Of a DNA stretch of 41,921 nt, positions 23,686 to 31,560 are shown piece by piece; positions within the stretch are counted from its first letter, which is position 1, and each line of letters starts with the position of its first letter. A program made the translations under genes and the position numbers. The notes below the pieces were generated by a model. It saw nothing but the letters and a program-made list of their open reading frames with translations, was not told where the DNA came from and searched no databases. The DNA comes from Thiocapsa sp. KS1 (lineage in GTDB: Bacteria; Pseudomonadota; Gammaproteobacteria; Chromatiales; Chromatiaceae). The stretch lies in assembly GCF_001499735.1 (NCBI RefSeq), contig NZ_LN848260.1, positions 1 to 41,921 of the forward strand, written 5' to 3'.

Positions 23686-23700
23686 TAAGACTTTGTCTTA
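23686..23700. promoter_or_regulatory. Palindromic operator of the ParD-like gene
   Basis: TAAGAC-TTT-GTCTTA, an exact inverted repeat, lies 33 bp upstream of the parD-like start. Known ParD proteins bind such repeats in their promoter. Confidence 0.5.
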
Positions 23701-23835
23701 CATGGCAAGCAATCGTTTCACCGGTGCGGAGCGCCACGGCGCGCTGATCCTGCGCGTGGGTCTCGGGGTAGACCCAACAGTCGTGTCACCAGCCGCCACT
23801 TCTCTCAAGGCAAGGCCAGGCGAGTGCTCATGTCC

Positions 23836-23889
23836 AACCCGTACGGACGGTTCGATCTTGACATGGAGAGCCGGCTCCTCCTCGACTGA
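23836..23889 (+). pseudogene. Tn3 transposase C-terminal tail (second copy)
   Basis: The plus strand reads NPYGRFDLDMESRLLLD and a stop, the C-terminal signature of Tn3 TnpA. It differs in sequence from the 33.8-kb copy ([17 protein letters not shown]), so it comes from a related but different transposon. It joins the inverted 74-bp end at 23838 and is followed by another terminal repeat at 23902-23928. Confidence 0.75.
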
Positions 23890-23901
23890 GCCAGATGGCC
23901 C

Positions 23902-23928
23902 CTGGTGACACGACTGTTGGGTCTACCC
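23902..23928 (+). repeat. Internal Tn3-type terminal repeat
   Basis: These 27 bp, starting CTGGTGACACGACTGTTGGG, are exactly complementary to 23766-23792 and direct copies of 33849-33875. With 23765-23792 they enclose a 164-bp inverted-repeat unit resembling a Tn3-derived miniature element (TIME). Confidence 0.8.
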
Positions 23929-23976
23929 TTATAACGGCATGCCGCATCGCTCCTAGTCACACTCGCGTCAGGACGA

Positions 23977-24327
23977 TTGGATCAGGAACCTGCCGGCGGC
24001 GAGCGCCTGCACCCGGGTGAGGTTGGGATGTCGATGATTACGTACGGCGAGTTGTTGCTCGGCGCGGAGAAGAGCCAGCATCCGAAACAGGTTGCGGAGC
24101 GACTGCAACGCTTCGTCGAACTTGTCCCCGTGTTGGCGCTGCCGGACAACAGTCCGTCTCACTATGCCCGCATCCGAGCTGCGCTGGAACGCGCAGGGAC
24201 ACCAATCGGGGCCAACGATCTTTGGATCGCGGCACACGCTATGGCTTCCGGCCTGATCCTGGTGAGCAACAATTTGCGGGGGTTCGGTCGGGTAGCTGGG
24301 CTCACAACGGAGAACTGGGCACACTGA
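23977..24327 (+). pseudogene. 5'-truncated vapC (PIN-domain toxin)
   Basis: From about 24004 the frame reads PGEVGMSMITYGELLLGAEK, and later AGTPIGANDLWIAAHAMASG and LILVSNNLRGFGRVAGLTTE NW, the middle and C-terminal parts of a VapC PIN nuclease including the Asp in ANDLWIAAHA. The N-terminal strand with the first catalytic aspartate is missing; the sequence upstream is Tn3-derived. The break lies between the internal terminal repeat at 23928 and about 24004, so transposon activity probably removed the 5' end and its antitoxin. Confidence 0.8.
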
Positions 24328-24627
24328 CAGCGGCCTGCGCGAGCCTTAGCGTACGATATTCTCCGTTCTATGGAGTGACCCCGATGAGGCCGCCCAGGCG
24401 CTGGAGCGGGGCGACCCGCAACTGGGAACCAGACGCCCTCGTGCTCCTCAATCCTGGAAAACCGACGTCAAAGAAGGAGGTCGATTACCTGCACAACGAC
24501 ACCTGAGCGACGCGACATCTTATCTTGACAACGACCGCTCCTATCCGCGTACACCCGACACGTCTAGCGCCGCGGTCGGCTGACGAGCGCCGCCTCAACG
24601 ATTATCAGCCGGCCGTGGCAGCCGTCA
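24328..24627. other. Intergenic stretch without recognisable gene
   Basis: Frames here are short, mutually overlapping and match nothing I know. This is the gap between the vapC fragment and the luxI promoter. Confidence 0.4.
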
Positions 24628-24647
24628 AACTGACAACTCTGACAGTT
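24628..24647. promoter_or_regulatory. Candidate lux box upstream of luxI
   Basis: AACTGACAACTCTGACAGTT is a 20-bp interrupted palindrome with perfect 5-bp arms and fits the LuxR-type consensus NNCTG-N10-CAGNN. Its centre lies 74 bp before the luxI ATG, so a start site about 42 bp downstream would leave a leader of roughly 30 nt. Binding by the LuxR protein of this element is inferred. Confidence 0.65.
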
Positions 24648-24711
24648 ACCTAAGAACCTGATCTGCATTGAAATCACGCTCGTTTTCCAAGCGTGTATAG
24701 AAGGATTGGCC

Positions 24712-25284
24712 ATGGAGATGGTTTCAGGGACTCAGGCGGCTCTACCGCAAGGGGTTTATTCACAGGTTTCCTGCTATCGCCAAAAGGTGTTCGTCGAGCG
24801 CCTCGGTTGGGACTTAAGGGTGGAAAATGGAGAGGAGCGGGATCAGTTCGACCGGCCCGATACTGTCTACGTCGTCGCGCGTGACGACCATGGGCGTGTG
24901 ATCGGTTGCGCGAGGCTCCTTCCCACCACCCAGCCCTATCTGCTCGATGAGGAGTTTCCCGGACTGCTCAACGGGGTCCCTCCGCCCTCCTCGCCGGAGG
25001 TGTGGGAGCTCTCCCGCTTCGCCGCCGTGGATCTCAACCGCTCCCCCACCTCCCCAACGTATCAGTTCTCCTCACTGATCACCGTCGACCTGCTCAAGGA
25101 ATCAATCGCCTGCGCCGCTGCCTGCGGCGCCAAGCGGCTGATCACCGTCTCACCCATCGGGGTGGAGCGGTTGCTGCGGCGGGCAGGCTTCCACGCCCAC
25201 CGAGTGGGACCGCCGATGGTGGCCAAGGGGCACCCAGTGGTCGCGTGCCTGATTGAAACGGAACTGGCCACAGCGGGACTCTGA
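24712..25284 (+). CDS. LuxI-family acyl-homoserine-lactone synthase
   Basis: This 190-residue synthase would make an N-acyl-homoserine lactone from S-adenosylmethionine and an acyl donor. Invariant family residues are all present: Arg23 and Phe27 (CYRQKVF), Trp33 (LGWDL), Asp44 and Asp47 (DQFD), Arg68 (GCARLLPTT), Phe82, Glu99 and Arg102 (WELSRFA). The C-terminal acyl pocket has ITVSPIGVERLLRRAGF and HRVGPPM. ATG 24712 is preferred over TTG 24706 because AAGGA lies 6 nt upstream of it. A lux box is found at 24628. It heads the metabolic cluster, and the matching luxR is 7 kb downstream. Confidence 0.95.
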   Translation: MEMVSGTQAALPQGVYSQVSCYRQKVFVERLGWDLRVENGEERDQFDRPDTVYVVARDDHGRVIGCARLLPTTQPYLLDEEFPGLLNGVPPPSSPEVWELSRFAAVDLNRSPTSPTYQFSSLITVDLLKESIACAAACGAKRLITVSPIGVERLLRRAGFHAHRVGPPMVAKGHPVVACLIETELATAGL

Positions 25285-25345
25285 TCCGCTGTGAAAAGGC
25301 GCCTGGATGCCGAGCCGAAACAGAACATATAGGAGTATCAAGGCC

Positions 25346-26116
25346 ATGGCAGATATGGCACTGCTGTCGCTACTTTCCAAGCCGATCACCAGCGAGCCCT
25401 ATCGGGATCCGGATCACTTGGATCAATTGCGGTGCATTTTCGCGGAGCAGGGCTACGTTAAGTTGACTGGGTTCTTCGCCGAGCCCGTCTACGAGAGCTT
25501 GATGGCCGAGATCGAGGTAATACAGCGGAAGAAGCGGAAGCGCGATTTTCAGATGCCGGGCTACGCGACGCCGCGGATCATGTCGGTAGTCAGCGGTAAC
25601 GAGATCCTTGAATCGTCCGTGCTGCTGGCGGCGCTGTACGGCCACTACGAAATCAGGAAGCCACTTGCCACGATCATCGATCAGGACATCTTCGGCGTCC
25701 ATCACAGGGACGAGCTGATGGTGGTGAATCTACTCGAGAAACGCGGAGATACCCACGGCTGGCACCTCGACGATCCCCGCTATGCCTTCATCGCGGTCTT
25801 GAAGGCGACTCCCAACGATCAGGGGGGCTCGGTCGAGTACATCGTCCACTGGCGGAGCCTGTGCGTACAGCATGGGCTGGACGCGGAGCAGGATGTTGAC
25901 AAGGGGGTCGAGCTGGCGGCCAGCCTCGGCATGATACGCCGGGCCCACCACGAAGCCGGGGACTGTTACCTCCTCAATGCGGGTGAGTGCCTGCATCGCG
26001 TCACGCCGTTGACAGTCGATAGGAGCGAGCGGTGCGTATTGAACATGGCATTCGACGATCGGGCGTCCATTCCGTTCGGCGCCACCGCAGACTTGCTGTA
26101 CGGAGAGCGCGCGTGA
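25346..26116 (+). CDS. 2-Oxoglutarate/Fe(II)-dependent oxygenase
   Basis: This 256-residue enzyme probably hydroxylates or desaturates a small acid or amino-acid-like substrate with O2 and 2-oxoglutarate. The iron triad is His140 and Asp142 (GWHLDDP) with His217 (ECLHRVTP); Arg229 (SERCVLNMAF) fits the oxoglutarate carboxylate. The early segment FAEQGYVKLTGFF is the common 'G-hydrophobic-L-x-G-F' start of this fold. An aspartate rather than glycine in the HxD motif argues against a halogenase. ATG 25346 has AGGAG 10 nt upstream; the upstream in-frame ATG at 25307 does not. The following SDR gene may overlap its stop. Confidence 0.85.
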   Translation: MADMALLSLLSKPITSEPYRDPDHLDQLRCIFAEQGYVKLTGFFAEPVYESLMAEIEVIQRKKRKRDFQMPGYATPRIMSVVSGNEILESSVLLAALYGHYEIRKPLATIIDQDIFGVHHRDELMVVNLLEKRGDTHGWHLDDPRYAFIAVLKATPNDQGGSVEYIVHWRSLCVQHGLDAEQDVDKGVELAASLGMIRRAHHEAGDCYLLNAGECLHRVTPLTVDRSERCVLNMAFDDRASIPFGATADLLYGERA

Positions 26117-26145
26117 ATCTTGGGTCCGGCATCGGAGCGCCGCTC

Positions 26146-26919
26146 ATGGGCGGCGAGTTCGCTGAAAAAGTCATCCTCATCACCGGCGGGGGTCACGGGA
26201 TCGGAGCGGCTGCGGCGAGGTGCTTCGCCGAGGCGGGGGCGCGGGTCGCGTTAGCGGATATCGACGGGCAGGCCGGCCGCCGACTCGCCCAGGAGTTGAT
26301 CGAGGGTGGAGGGCAGACGCTTTTCGTGGAGGCCGACGTCTCTAAGGGCCGGGGGTGTGAATCGGCTGTCGAGCGAGCCCTCGATGCTTTCGGCGGCATC
26401 GACATCCTCTTCAATAACGTCGGAATCACCCGGCGCGCCACTGTGGTGGAGACGACCGAGGAGGAGTGGGACGCGGTGATGGACACCAACCTCAAGTCGG
26501 TGTTCCTGATGTGCAAGCGCGTTGTCCCGGTGATGGCCGCCAACGGCGGAGGCGTGATCATCAACACCGCTTCCGGCTGGGGGCTGGCTGGTGGAAAGGC
26601 GGCGGTCTCCTATTGCGCATCGAAGGGAGGCGTCGTGTTGCTGACCAAGGCGATGGCCCTGGATCACGGCAAGGAGAATATTCGCGTGAACTGCATCTGT
26701 CCCGGGGACACGCGTACCAGGATGTTGCTCGAAGAGGCGCGGCAACTGAATCTGCCCGACGATAGGCTGATCGAGGAGGGCGTCGATCGCCCCTTGGGCC
26801 GGGTCGGTGAGCCAGGCGAGATCGCCGCTTCAGTGATGTATTTGGCGTCGTCACTCGCGTCGTTCGTGACCGGCACCGCGTTGGTGGTTGATGGTGGGGG
26901 ATTGGCGGGAAGTGCGTAG
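26146..26919 (+). CDS. Short-chain dehydrogenase/reductase (SDR)
   Basis: This 257-residue classical SDR is complete: cofactor loop TGGGHGIG (13-20), Asp38 in ALADID suggesting NAD(H), FNNVG (89-93), catalytic Ser143 with Tyr156 and Lys160 (SYCASK), and the C-terminal TGTALVVDGGG. It would oxidise an alcohol or reduce a ketone, plausibly on the product of the preceding oxygenase. The start could also be GTG 26113, which overlaps the upstream TGA (GTGA) and has GGAG 7 nt before it; ATG 26146 gives the usual N-terminal length. Its TAG overlaps the next start codon by one base. Confidence 0.93.
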   Translation: MGGEFAEKVILITGGGHGIGAAAARCFAEAGARVALADIDGQAGRRLAQELIEGGGQTLFVEADVSKGRGCESAVERALDAFGGIDILFNNVGITRRATVVETTEEEWDAVMDTNLKSVFLMCKRVVPVMAANGGGVIINTASGWGLAGGKAAVSYCASKGGVVLLTKAMALDHGKENIRVNCICPGDTRTRMLLEEARQLNLPDDRLIEEGVDRPLGRVGEPGEIAASVMYLASSLASFVTGTALVVDGGGLAGSA

Positions 26920-28139
26920 TGAAGCTCACCTCTCGGAACAGGACCAAAGAGATGAATGCCATTATCACAGCGAATCCGCAGAGCGCGTCGCACCGAGTCG
27001 CTGAGCTGGCGTACCGCTACCATGGCCTCAAGCTGCCGATCGAAGACGACCCTGAGCTGGGACAGCTTCTTTCCCGAATACCGGTGACGACGAAGGCGGA
27101 CCTCGTCGCCTGCGGGAGTGAGCGTGAGGAGGAGTATCTACGCGGCGCGGTCCTGTTCAGCGAAACCTCCGGATCGACCGGCATTCCACTCCAGACACCG
27201 AGGGGCGCAAAGGATTTGCAATGGAACGTCCTCAATCAGATTGCTGCTTACAAGAGGCACCTTGAGCCGGGCGTGGACCGCATCGCGGTGATCCATCCGT
27301 CGGTGCTGAGCCCCTTCGTGGAGGCGTCCTGCCATGCGCTGACCCTGATGGGGGTCGGCTATGTCCGGCTCTTTCCGATTCCGGGGATCTGCAGCTATGA
27401 GCGGATCCATTCAGTGCTCGCTCGATATCGTATCACCGCCATCATGACCACTCCGACCTTGGCCTACAAGGTGCTCTACGAAACGAGGGACCTGCGGGCG
27501 AGCGGCGACCGGCTGCCATTGCGCAAGGTGTTGCTGACCGGTGAGCTGATCAGCCTGGAGTGCGCGGCCAACATGGAGACGATTCTCGGGCCGGGAAGCC
27601 GCGTCACGCCCTTCGTCTATGGCTCCAGCGAGACCGCAACGCTGATGATCGGCACCCACGAGGGTCGCTATCTGCCGATTCGGGAGGATTTCGTTTTCGA
27701 GGTGGAGCCTGAAGATGGCGCTGGAGCCTCCGCCGAGGGGGAGATCACTGGAAGGCTCCTGGTTACTTGGTTGCGCGACGGAATGCTGCCGATCCTGCGC
27801 TATGACACAGGCGATCGCTTCACGTGGGTGAGGACGGATGACTCGGGCTACTTTCGTTTCGAGGGACGGGTGGACGGCGGGGGCATCGATCCCGCCCGCG
27901 CGCAGATAATCGACCAGGCGGTGTTTTCGCTTCCACTCTCCGTCTACCACTATCAGTACGAGACCGAACGGAAGCGGCTCTCCATCGTGACCGGCGGGTG
28001 CAAGTGCGATGAGCGCCTGATCGAGCGGGCGCTTCTCGACGGAGGGGGGCTGGCCGCCGATACGCGGATCGTGCTCGATCCGGAAGAGAGCGATTTCTAC
28101 GGTTTCTCGCCTTTACCCAAGTTGTGGCGAATCAGCTGA
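26919..28139 (+). CDS. PaaK-like AMP-forming acyl ligase
   Basis: This 406-residue adenylate-forming enzyme resembles phenylacetate-CoA ligases. The phosphate loop is SETSGSTGIPLQTP, the second core motif is VYGSSETATL, and the hinge Asp lies in LRYDTGDRF. It would activate a carboxylate as acyl-AMP and pass it to CoA or an amine. At 406 residues it is a little short for the family, mainly in the C-terminal cap, where the usual KxxG catalytic lysine region is not obvious. No carrier protein is nearby, so transfer to CoA or directly to a nucleophile is more likely. GTG 26919 or ATG 26952 could be the start. Confidence 0.85.
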   Translation: MKLTSRNRTKEMNAIITANPQSASHRVAELAYRYHGLKLPIEDDPELGQLLSRIPVTTKADLVACGSEREEEYLRGAVLFSETSGSTGIPLQTPRGAKDLQWNVLNQIAAYKRHLEPGVDRIAVIHPSVLSPFVEASCHALTLMGVGYVRLFPIPGICSYERIHSVLARYRITAIMTTPTLAYKVLYETRDLRASGDRLPLRKVLLTGELISLECAANMETILGPGSRVTPFVYGSSETATLMIGTHEGRYLPIREDFVFEVEPEDGAGASAEGEITGRLLVTWLRDGMLPILRYDTGDRFTWVRTDDSGYFRFEGRVDGGGIDPARAQIIDQAVFSLPLSVYHYQYETERKRLSIVTGGCKCDERLIERALLDGGGLAADTRIVLDPEESDFYGFSPLPKLWRIS

Positions 28140-28245
28140 GCGAGGCGGCTTGCGGGCGGCTCGTAAAAGATAGCGGGCCGGGCGGATGTTGAATCGCGCC
28201 GCCCTCGACGCCCTATCGACAAACCACCCTTAAGAGGACTTTCCG

Positions 28246-28983
28246 ATGCCACATTGGCTTATCACCGATCTCGTCATCGTAACCATCTATGGGCTGCTGC
28301 ACACGGTGCTCACGACGAAGCCGTTGGTTGCGCTCTACAACACGTTGTTCCCCAGCTATACCTGGAATATCTCCTACAGCATCGTATCGGTCATCACCCT
28401 AGTGCTCGGGTTTCACTACTGGGAGAGCTCCGGTGTCTATCTCTTTCAGCTCACGCCCGGCAGTCTCGCCTACCACGCGAGCACCTTCGTCCTGGCGTTC
28501 TCGCTGATCGCGTTCTTCTACTTCTTCAAGTTCACCACATCGTTCTGGCAGTGGCTCGGGGTGAAGCAAGTGGTTCTGCGGGTTCGCGGCAAGGAGCAGC
28601 CCGCCTACTACCGGGTGCGCCAGGAGGGAATCAAGCGCTACATCCGTTTTCCCCACCACACCGCTCTAATCGTGCTGTTCTGGGCCCATCCGGTCATGAC
28701 CCTGGACACGCTGTTCCTAGCGGTGAGCGCGACGATCTATCTCTATCTCGGCACCTATCACCAGGATCTGCGCGGGTTAGCCGCCATTGGCCGGGAGTGG
28801 CAGGAATACCGCGCCAATACCGCCCTGCTTATCCCAGGCCCTCGGGTTATCGCGCGGATGATCCGGGACATCTATTCCGGCGACGAAGGCCGCGACTCGC
28901 CGGAAAGAAAGGCCGCTGAGAGCGGCGTGCCGGAGAGATCTCCGCAGGGCGCCACCTTCGCATCGGAAGAGTCGACCGCCTAG
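28246..28983 (+). CDS. Integral membrane protein, NnrU/isoprenylcysteine-methyltransferase-like
   Basis: This 245-residue protein has about five hydrophobic segments (about 4-25, 40-58, 70-95, 140-160 and 165-180). The C-terminal half follows the ICMT/PEMT/NnrU layout: GIKRYIRFPHHTALIVLFWA, HPVMTLDTLFLAVSATIYLY, then GREWQEYRANTALLIPGP. In ICMT this region binds S-adenosylmethionine, but NnrU members have no proven reaction. A disordered polar tail follows. AGAGGA lies 7 nt before the ATG. In this cluster it could methylate or transport a lipophilic product, or be a redox protein; I cannot decide. Confidence 0.75.
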   Translation: MPHWLITDLVIVTIYGLLHTVLTTKPLVALYNTLFPSYTWNISYSIVSVITLVLGFHYWESSGVYLFQLTPGSLAYHASTFVLAFSLIAFFYFFKFTTSFWQWLGVKQVVLRVRGKEQPAYYRVRQEGIKRYIRFPHHTALIVLFWAHPVMTLDTLFLAVSATIYLYLGTYHQDLRGLAAIGREWQEYRANTALLIPGPRVIARMIRDIYSGDEGRDSPERKAAESGVPERSPQGATFASEESTA

Positions 28984-29084
28984 CGCGGATCTCTCACCAG
29001 GATGGCAGGCCGGTGTCTAGCTCGGTGGCTCGCCGTCTGCATCGAGCCGCATCACCATTCACCAATTCACCAAGGAACCTCATT

Positions 29085-29885
29085 ATGTTCGCTGTGAAAC
29101 TGAAGGACCTGCAAACCGAGTTGGTCGAGCATCCGATCTACCATGCCGTTGAGAGCATGGATGAACTGCGCCGGTTCATGCGAATTCACGTTTTTGCCGT
29201 ATGGGATTTCATGAGTCTGGCCAAGAGCCTGCAGAATTCTCTGACCTGTACCCGGCTTCCCTGGCTTCCCCCGCCGGACGAGGCATCGGCGCGGCTGATC
29301 AACGACATCATCCTCAACGAGGAGTCCGATGTCGATTGCAACGGCGCCGCTGCGAGTCACCTGACACTCTATCTGGAGGCGATGCGCGAGGTCGGCGCAC
29401 CGACGGATCTTTTCGATGGGTTTTTGGGCCGTGTCAGGGAGGGTGCCGCTGTCGACGACGCGCTGCGCGAGGCCGGCGTTCCGCCTTACGCGCAGGAATT
29501 CGTGAGCTCGAATATTTCTCTGGCGATCCAGGGCAGCGTAGAGGAGGTCGCCAGCAGCTTTCTGTTCGGCAGGGAGGAATCCATCCCGAAGATGTTCCGT
29601 GCCCTTTTGCGGAAGTGGGGCATCCCTGCGGATGAGGCCCCCGGCATGATCTACTATCTGGAACGGCACATCGAGCTGGATAGTGAGCAGCACGGCCCCG
29701 CCGCGACGAAGATTCTGGAAAGGCTGATCGGAGATGACCACGCGCGCTATGCCAGAGCGCTGCGCAGCGCGCAGGAGGCGATCAGTGCGCGGATTCAGCT
29801 TTGGGACGGAGTGCTCGACGAGCTTTCCAGTGGCAAGGGGCGGACCGACCAAGGGTCCGCAGTTGACAAAGTGGTACACGAGTGA
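29085..29885 (+). CDS. DUF3050 protein, heme-oxygenase-like di-metal oxidase candidate
   Basis: This 266-residue protein matches the DUF3050 pattern: LVEHPIYHAV, MRIHVFAVWDFMSLAKSLQ, INDIILNEESD, ASHLTLYLEAM, FGREESIPKMF and YYLERHIELDSEQHGP. The last block gives His195, Asp199 and His203 with helical spacing, and Glu79/80, His92 and Glu164 are further candidate ligands, as in heme-oxygenase-like diiron oxidases. Such enzymes cleave C-C bonds or N-oxygenate amines in natural-product pathways. That role here is inferred from fold-level similarity. ATG 29085 has AAGGA 8 nt upstream; an in-frame start at 29013 gives an unlike N-terminus. Confidence 0.85.
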   Translation: MFAVKLKDLQTELVEHPIYHAVESMDELRRFMRIHVFAVWDFMSLAKSLQNSLTCTRLPWLPPPDEASARLINDIILNEESDVDCNGAAASHLTLYLEAMREVGAPTDLFDGFLGRVREGAAVDDALREAGVPPYAQEFVSSNISLAIQGSVEEVASSFLFGREESIPKMFRALLRKWGIPADEAPGMIYYLERHIELDSEQHGPAATKILERLIGDDHARYARALRSAQEAISARIQLWDGVLDELSSGKGRTDQGSAVDKVVHE

Positions 29886-29916
29886 GCTGGTCGTCGGCCA
29901 GAAGGAGGTGACTGAG

Positions 29917-30114
29917 ATGATGTCTATCGATGCTCTTGAGGCGAAGCGAGAAGCGGCCGAGGGTTATCCTGCCCATGCCACTGAGCGCCGTCGCGACTGG
30001 GGACGCTCGGATTTCCATGAAGGCGCGGAGACGAAGGGGGGGGCGGCTTCATCGGGAGTGGCTTTCGATGAGGGGATTACCTCTCGCTCGACCCAGCAGT
30101 CGGAGGGGATCTGA
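29917..30114 (+). CDS. 65-residue small protein with strong ribosome binding site
   Basis: GAAGGAGGTGA, nearly the full anti-16S complement, ends 6 nt before ATG 29917. The peptide (MMSIDALEAKREAAEGYPAH, ending TSRSTQQSEGI) is polar, acidic/basic balanced, and lacks cysteine, a signal peptide or a carrier-protein DSL motif. A second ATG at 29920 is equally placed. It fills the gap between the DUF3050 and Rid genes in the same direction and stops 5 bp before the Rid start. The function is unknown: a small subunit, a regulator or a modified-peptide precursor are all possible. Confidence 0.65.
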   Translation: MMSIDALEAKREAAEGYPAHATERRRDWGRSDFHEGAETKGGAASSGVAFDEGITSRSTQQSEGI

Positions 30115-30119
30115 ATAAA

Positions 30120-30503
30120 ATGGAAAAGGTCTACAGCGGCGTCCCCTGGGAGAAGACCGTGGCCTACTCCCGAGCGACCAAGGGTGGCGGTCACGTCTTC
30201 GTTTCCGGCACAACTGCAGTCGATTTGGAAGGAAGGGTGGTCGGCCCCGGAGACGTCTACACCCAGTGCAAATTCATCTTCGAGAAGATCGGAAAGACGC
30301 TCGCTGAGCTGGGCGGGGCGTTCGACGATGTGGTGCGCACCCGTACCTTCATCACCGATATCGACCGTTTCGACGATTTCGCGCGGGCCCATGCCGAAAC
30401 GTTTGTTGGGATCGATCCCGCTGCGACCTGTGTCGAGATCTCGCGTCTGGTCGATCCGGGTCTCATGGTCGAGATCGAAGTCGACGCGATCATCGAAAGG
30501 TAG
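30120..30503 (+). CDS. Rid/YjgF-family protein lacking the catalytic arginine
   Basis: This 127-residue protein has the chorismate-mutase-like Rid fold: KTVAYSRATKGGGHVFVSGT, DVYTQCKFIFEKIGKTLAEL, DDVVRTRTFITDIDRF and LVDPGLMVEIEVDAI. In canonical RidA the sequence PARSCVEV supplies the substrate-binding arginine; here it is PAATCVEI, with alanine in that position. It is therefore unlikely to be a standard imine deaminase and may bind or process a pathway intermediate instead. It follows the 65-residue gene by 5 bp and precedes the methyltransferase by 8 bp. Confidence 0.92.
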   Translation: MEKVYSGVPWEKTVAYSRATKGGGHVFVSGTTAVDLEGRVVGPGDVYTQCKFIFEKIGKTLAELGGAFDDVVRTRTFITDIDRFDDFARAHAETFVGIDPAATCVEISRLVDPGLMVEIEVDAIIER

Positions 30504-30511
30504 GTCTGGTC

Positions 30512-31333
30512 ATGGACAGACAGAGTGGCTCCTACGCCTTCGGCGAATTTGACGACACCGAGTATCAACGCCTAATCAAGCAGGGTAGCGCAACATGGTC
30601 GTTCGAGCGGGAGTTTCTGGAGTGGGCCGGGCTGAAGACCGGGGATCGGGTGGCGGACGTGGCGTGCGGTCCCGGCGTTATTTCCCGGCTCATGGCGGAA
30701 TATGTCGGCGACGACGGCTTCGTCACGGGCATTGATATCAGCAACGAGCTGTTGGAGACCGCAGAGGCGATCAAGCGTGAAAACTCCGCTTTCGAGCGGG
30801 GCTCCGTCTACGACCTTTCCGATCATCGGGAGCAGTACGACTTTGTCTATGCTCGCCTGCTCTTTCAGCACTTGGAGCGTCCGTGGGACGCGATGCGTCA
30901 GATATTCTCGATTCTCAAGCCTGGCGGTCGGATCTGCGTGCTCGACAGCGATGAGAGCGTTTTCGGGATCTTTCCGCCCCACGGAGACCTCTCCTCCCTG
31001 ATCCGGGAGAGCCAGGCGCTTCAGGCGCAGAGGGGCGGCGATCGGTTCGTCGGCGGGAAGCTCGGTTATCTGTTGCGAGGCTCAGGGTTCGAGAAGGTCG
31101 CTCCTCGAATTTTCGTGATGACCCCCGAGAACATGGGACGGGACACGTTCCTTGATGTCGTATTGAAATTCCGGCCGCAACTATTTCCAGCTGCAGTCAG
31201 GGAAGAGGCGACCGAGCGGATGCAGGCGATCTACGATCACGCGCTTGAGCATATGACATACGGCCATAACGGCTCCTTTGTGGTGAAGGCGGTGAGGCCG
31301 GTCCCTGGACCAGCGACTAGGGCGAAGGCCTGA
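30512..31333 (+). CDS. Class I SAM-dependent methyltransferase
   Basis: This 273-residue enzyme has a Rossmann methyltransferase core: motif I VADVACGPGVISRLM (about 47-61), GIDIS (acidic loop binding the ribose), YDFVYARLLFQHL (motif IV region) and LKPGGRICVLDSDE (motif VI). The lid region after residue 155 (RESQALQAQRGGDRFVGGKL) is typical of small-molecule O- or N-methyltransferases. It is the last gene of the plus-strand cluster before the IS5-type remnant and luxR. The substrate is unknown, presumably the cluster product or a precursor. Confidence 0.9.
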   Translation: MDRQSGSYAFGEFDDTEYQRLIKQGSATWSFEREFLEWAGLKTGDRVADVACGPGVISRLMAEYVGDDGFVTGIDISNELLETAEAIKRENSAFERGSVYDLSDHREQYDFVYARLLFQHLERPWDAMRQIFSILKPGGRICVLDSDESVFGIFPPHGDLSSLIRESQALQAQRGGDRFVGGKLGYLLRGSGFEKVAPRIFVMTPENMGRDTFLDVVLKFRPQLFPAAVREEATERMQAIYDHALEHMTYGHNGSFVVKAVRPVPGPATRAKA

Positions 31334-31560
31334 GCGCCTCGTCAGCCCTCCCCTATGACCCCGACGGCAATCGGCTTCAGCGCATCGATAGCCAGGCAGA
31401 ATAAGGCTTCGATGTCGCAGGAGACCCCGCGTGCGAGCCTATGCCGCTCGCTCGGCATCGCATCCTAGGGCGTGTCATCAATTCCTCGAGCGTGCCATGA
31501 TTCTCGTCCATCACGATCGAAACATTGAGGAGAGCCAAGATCGCACAACGCCGCCATACC

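Noticed and set aside
25346-26116. Fe(II)/2OG halogenase (BesD-like)
   Set aside because: The iron motif is HLD (His-x-Asp); halogenases of this fold have Gly or Ala in place of the aspartate.
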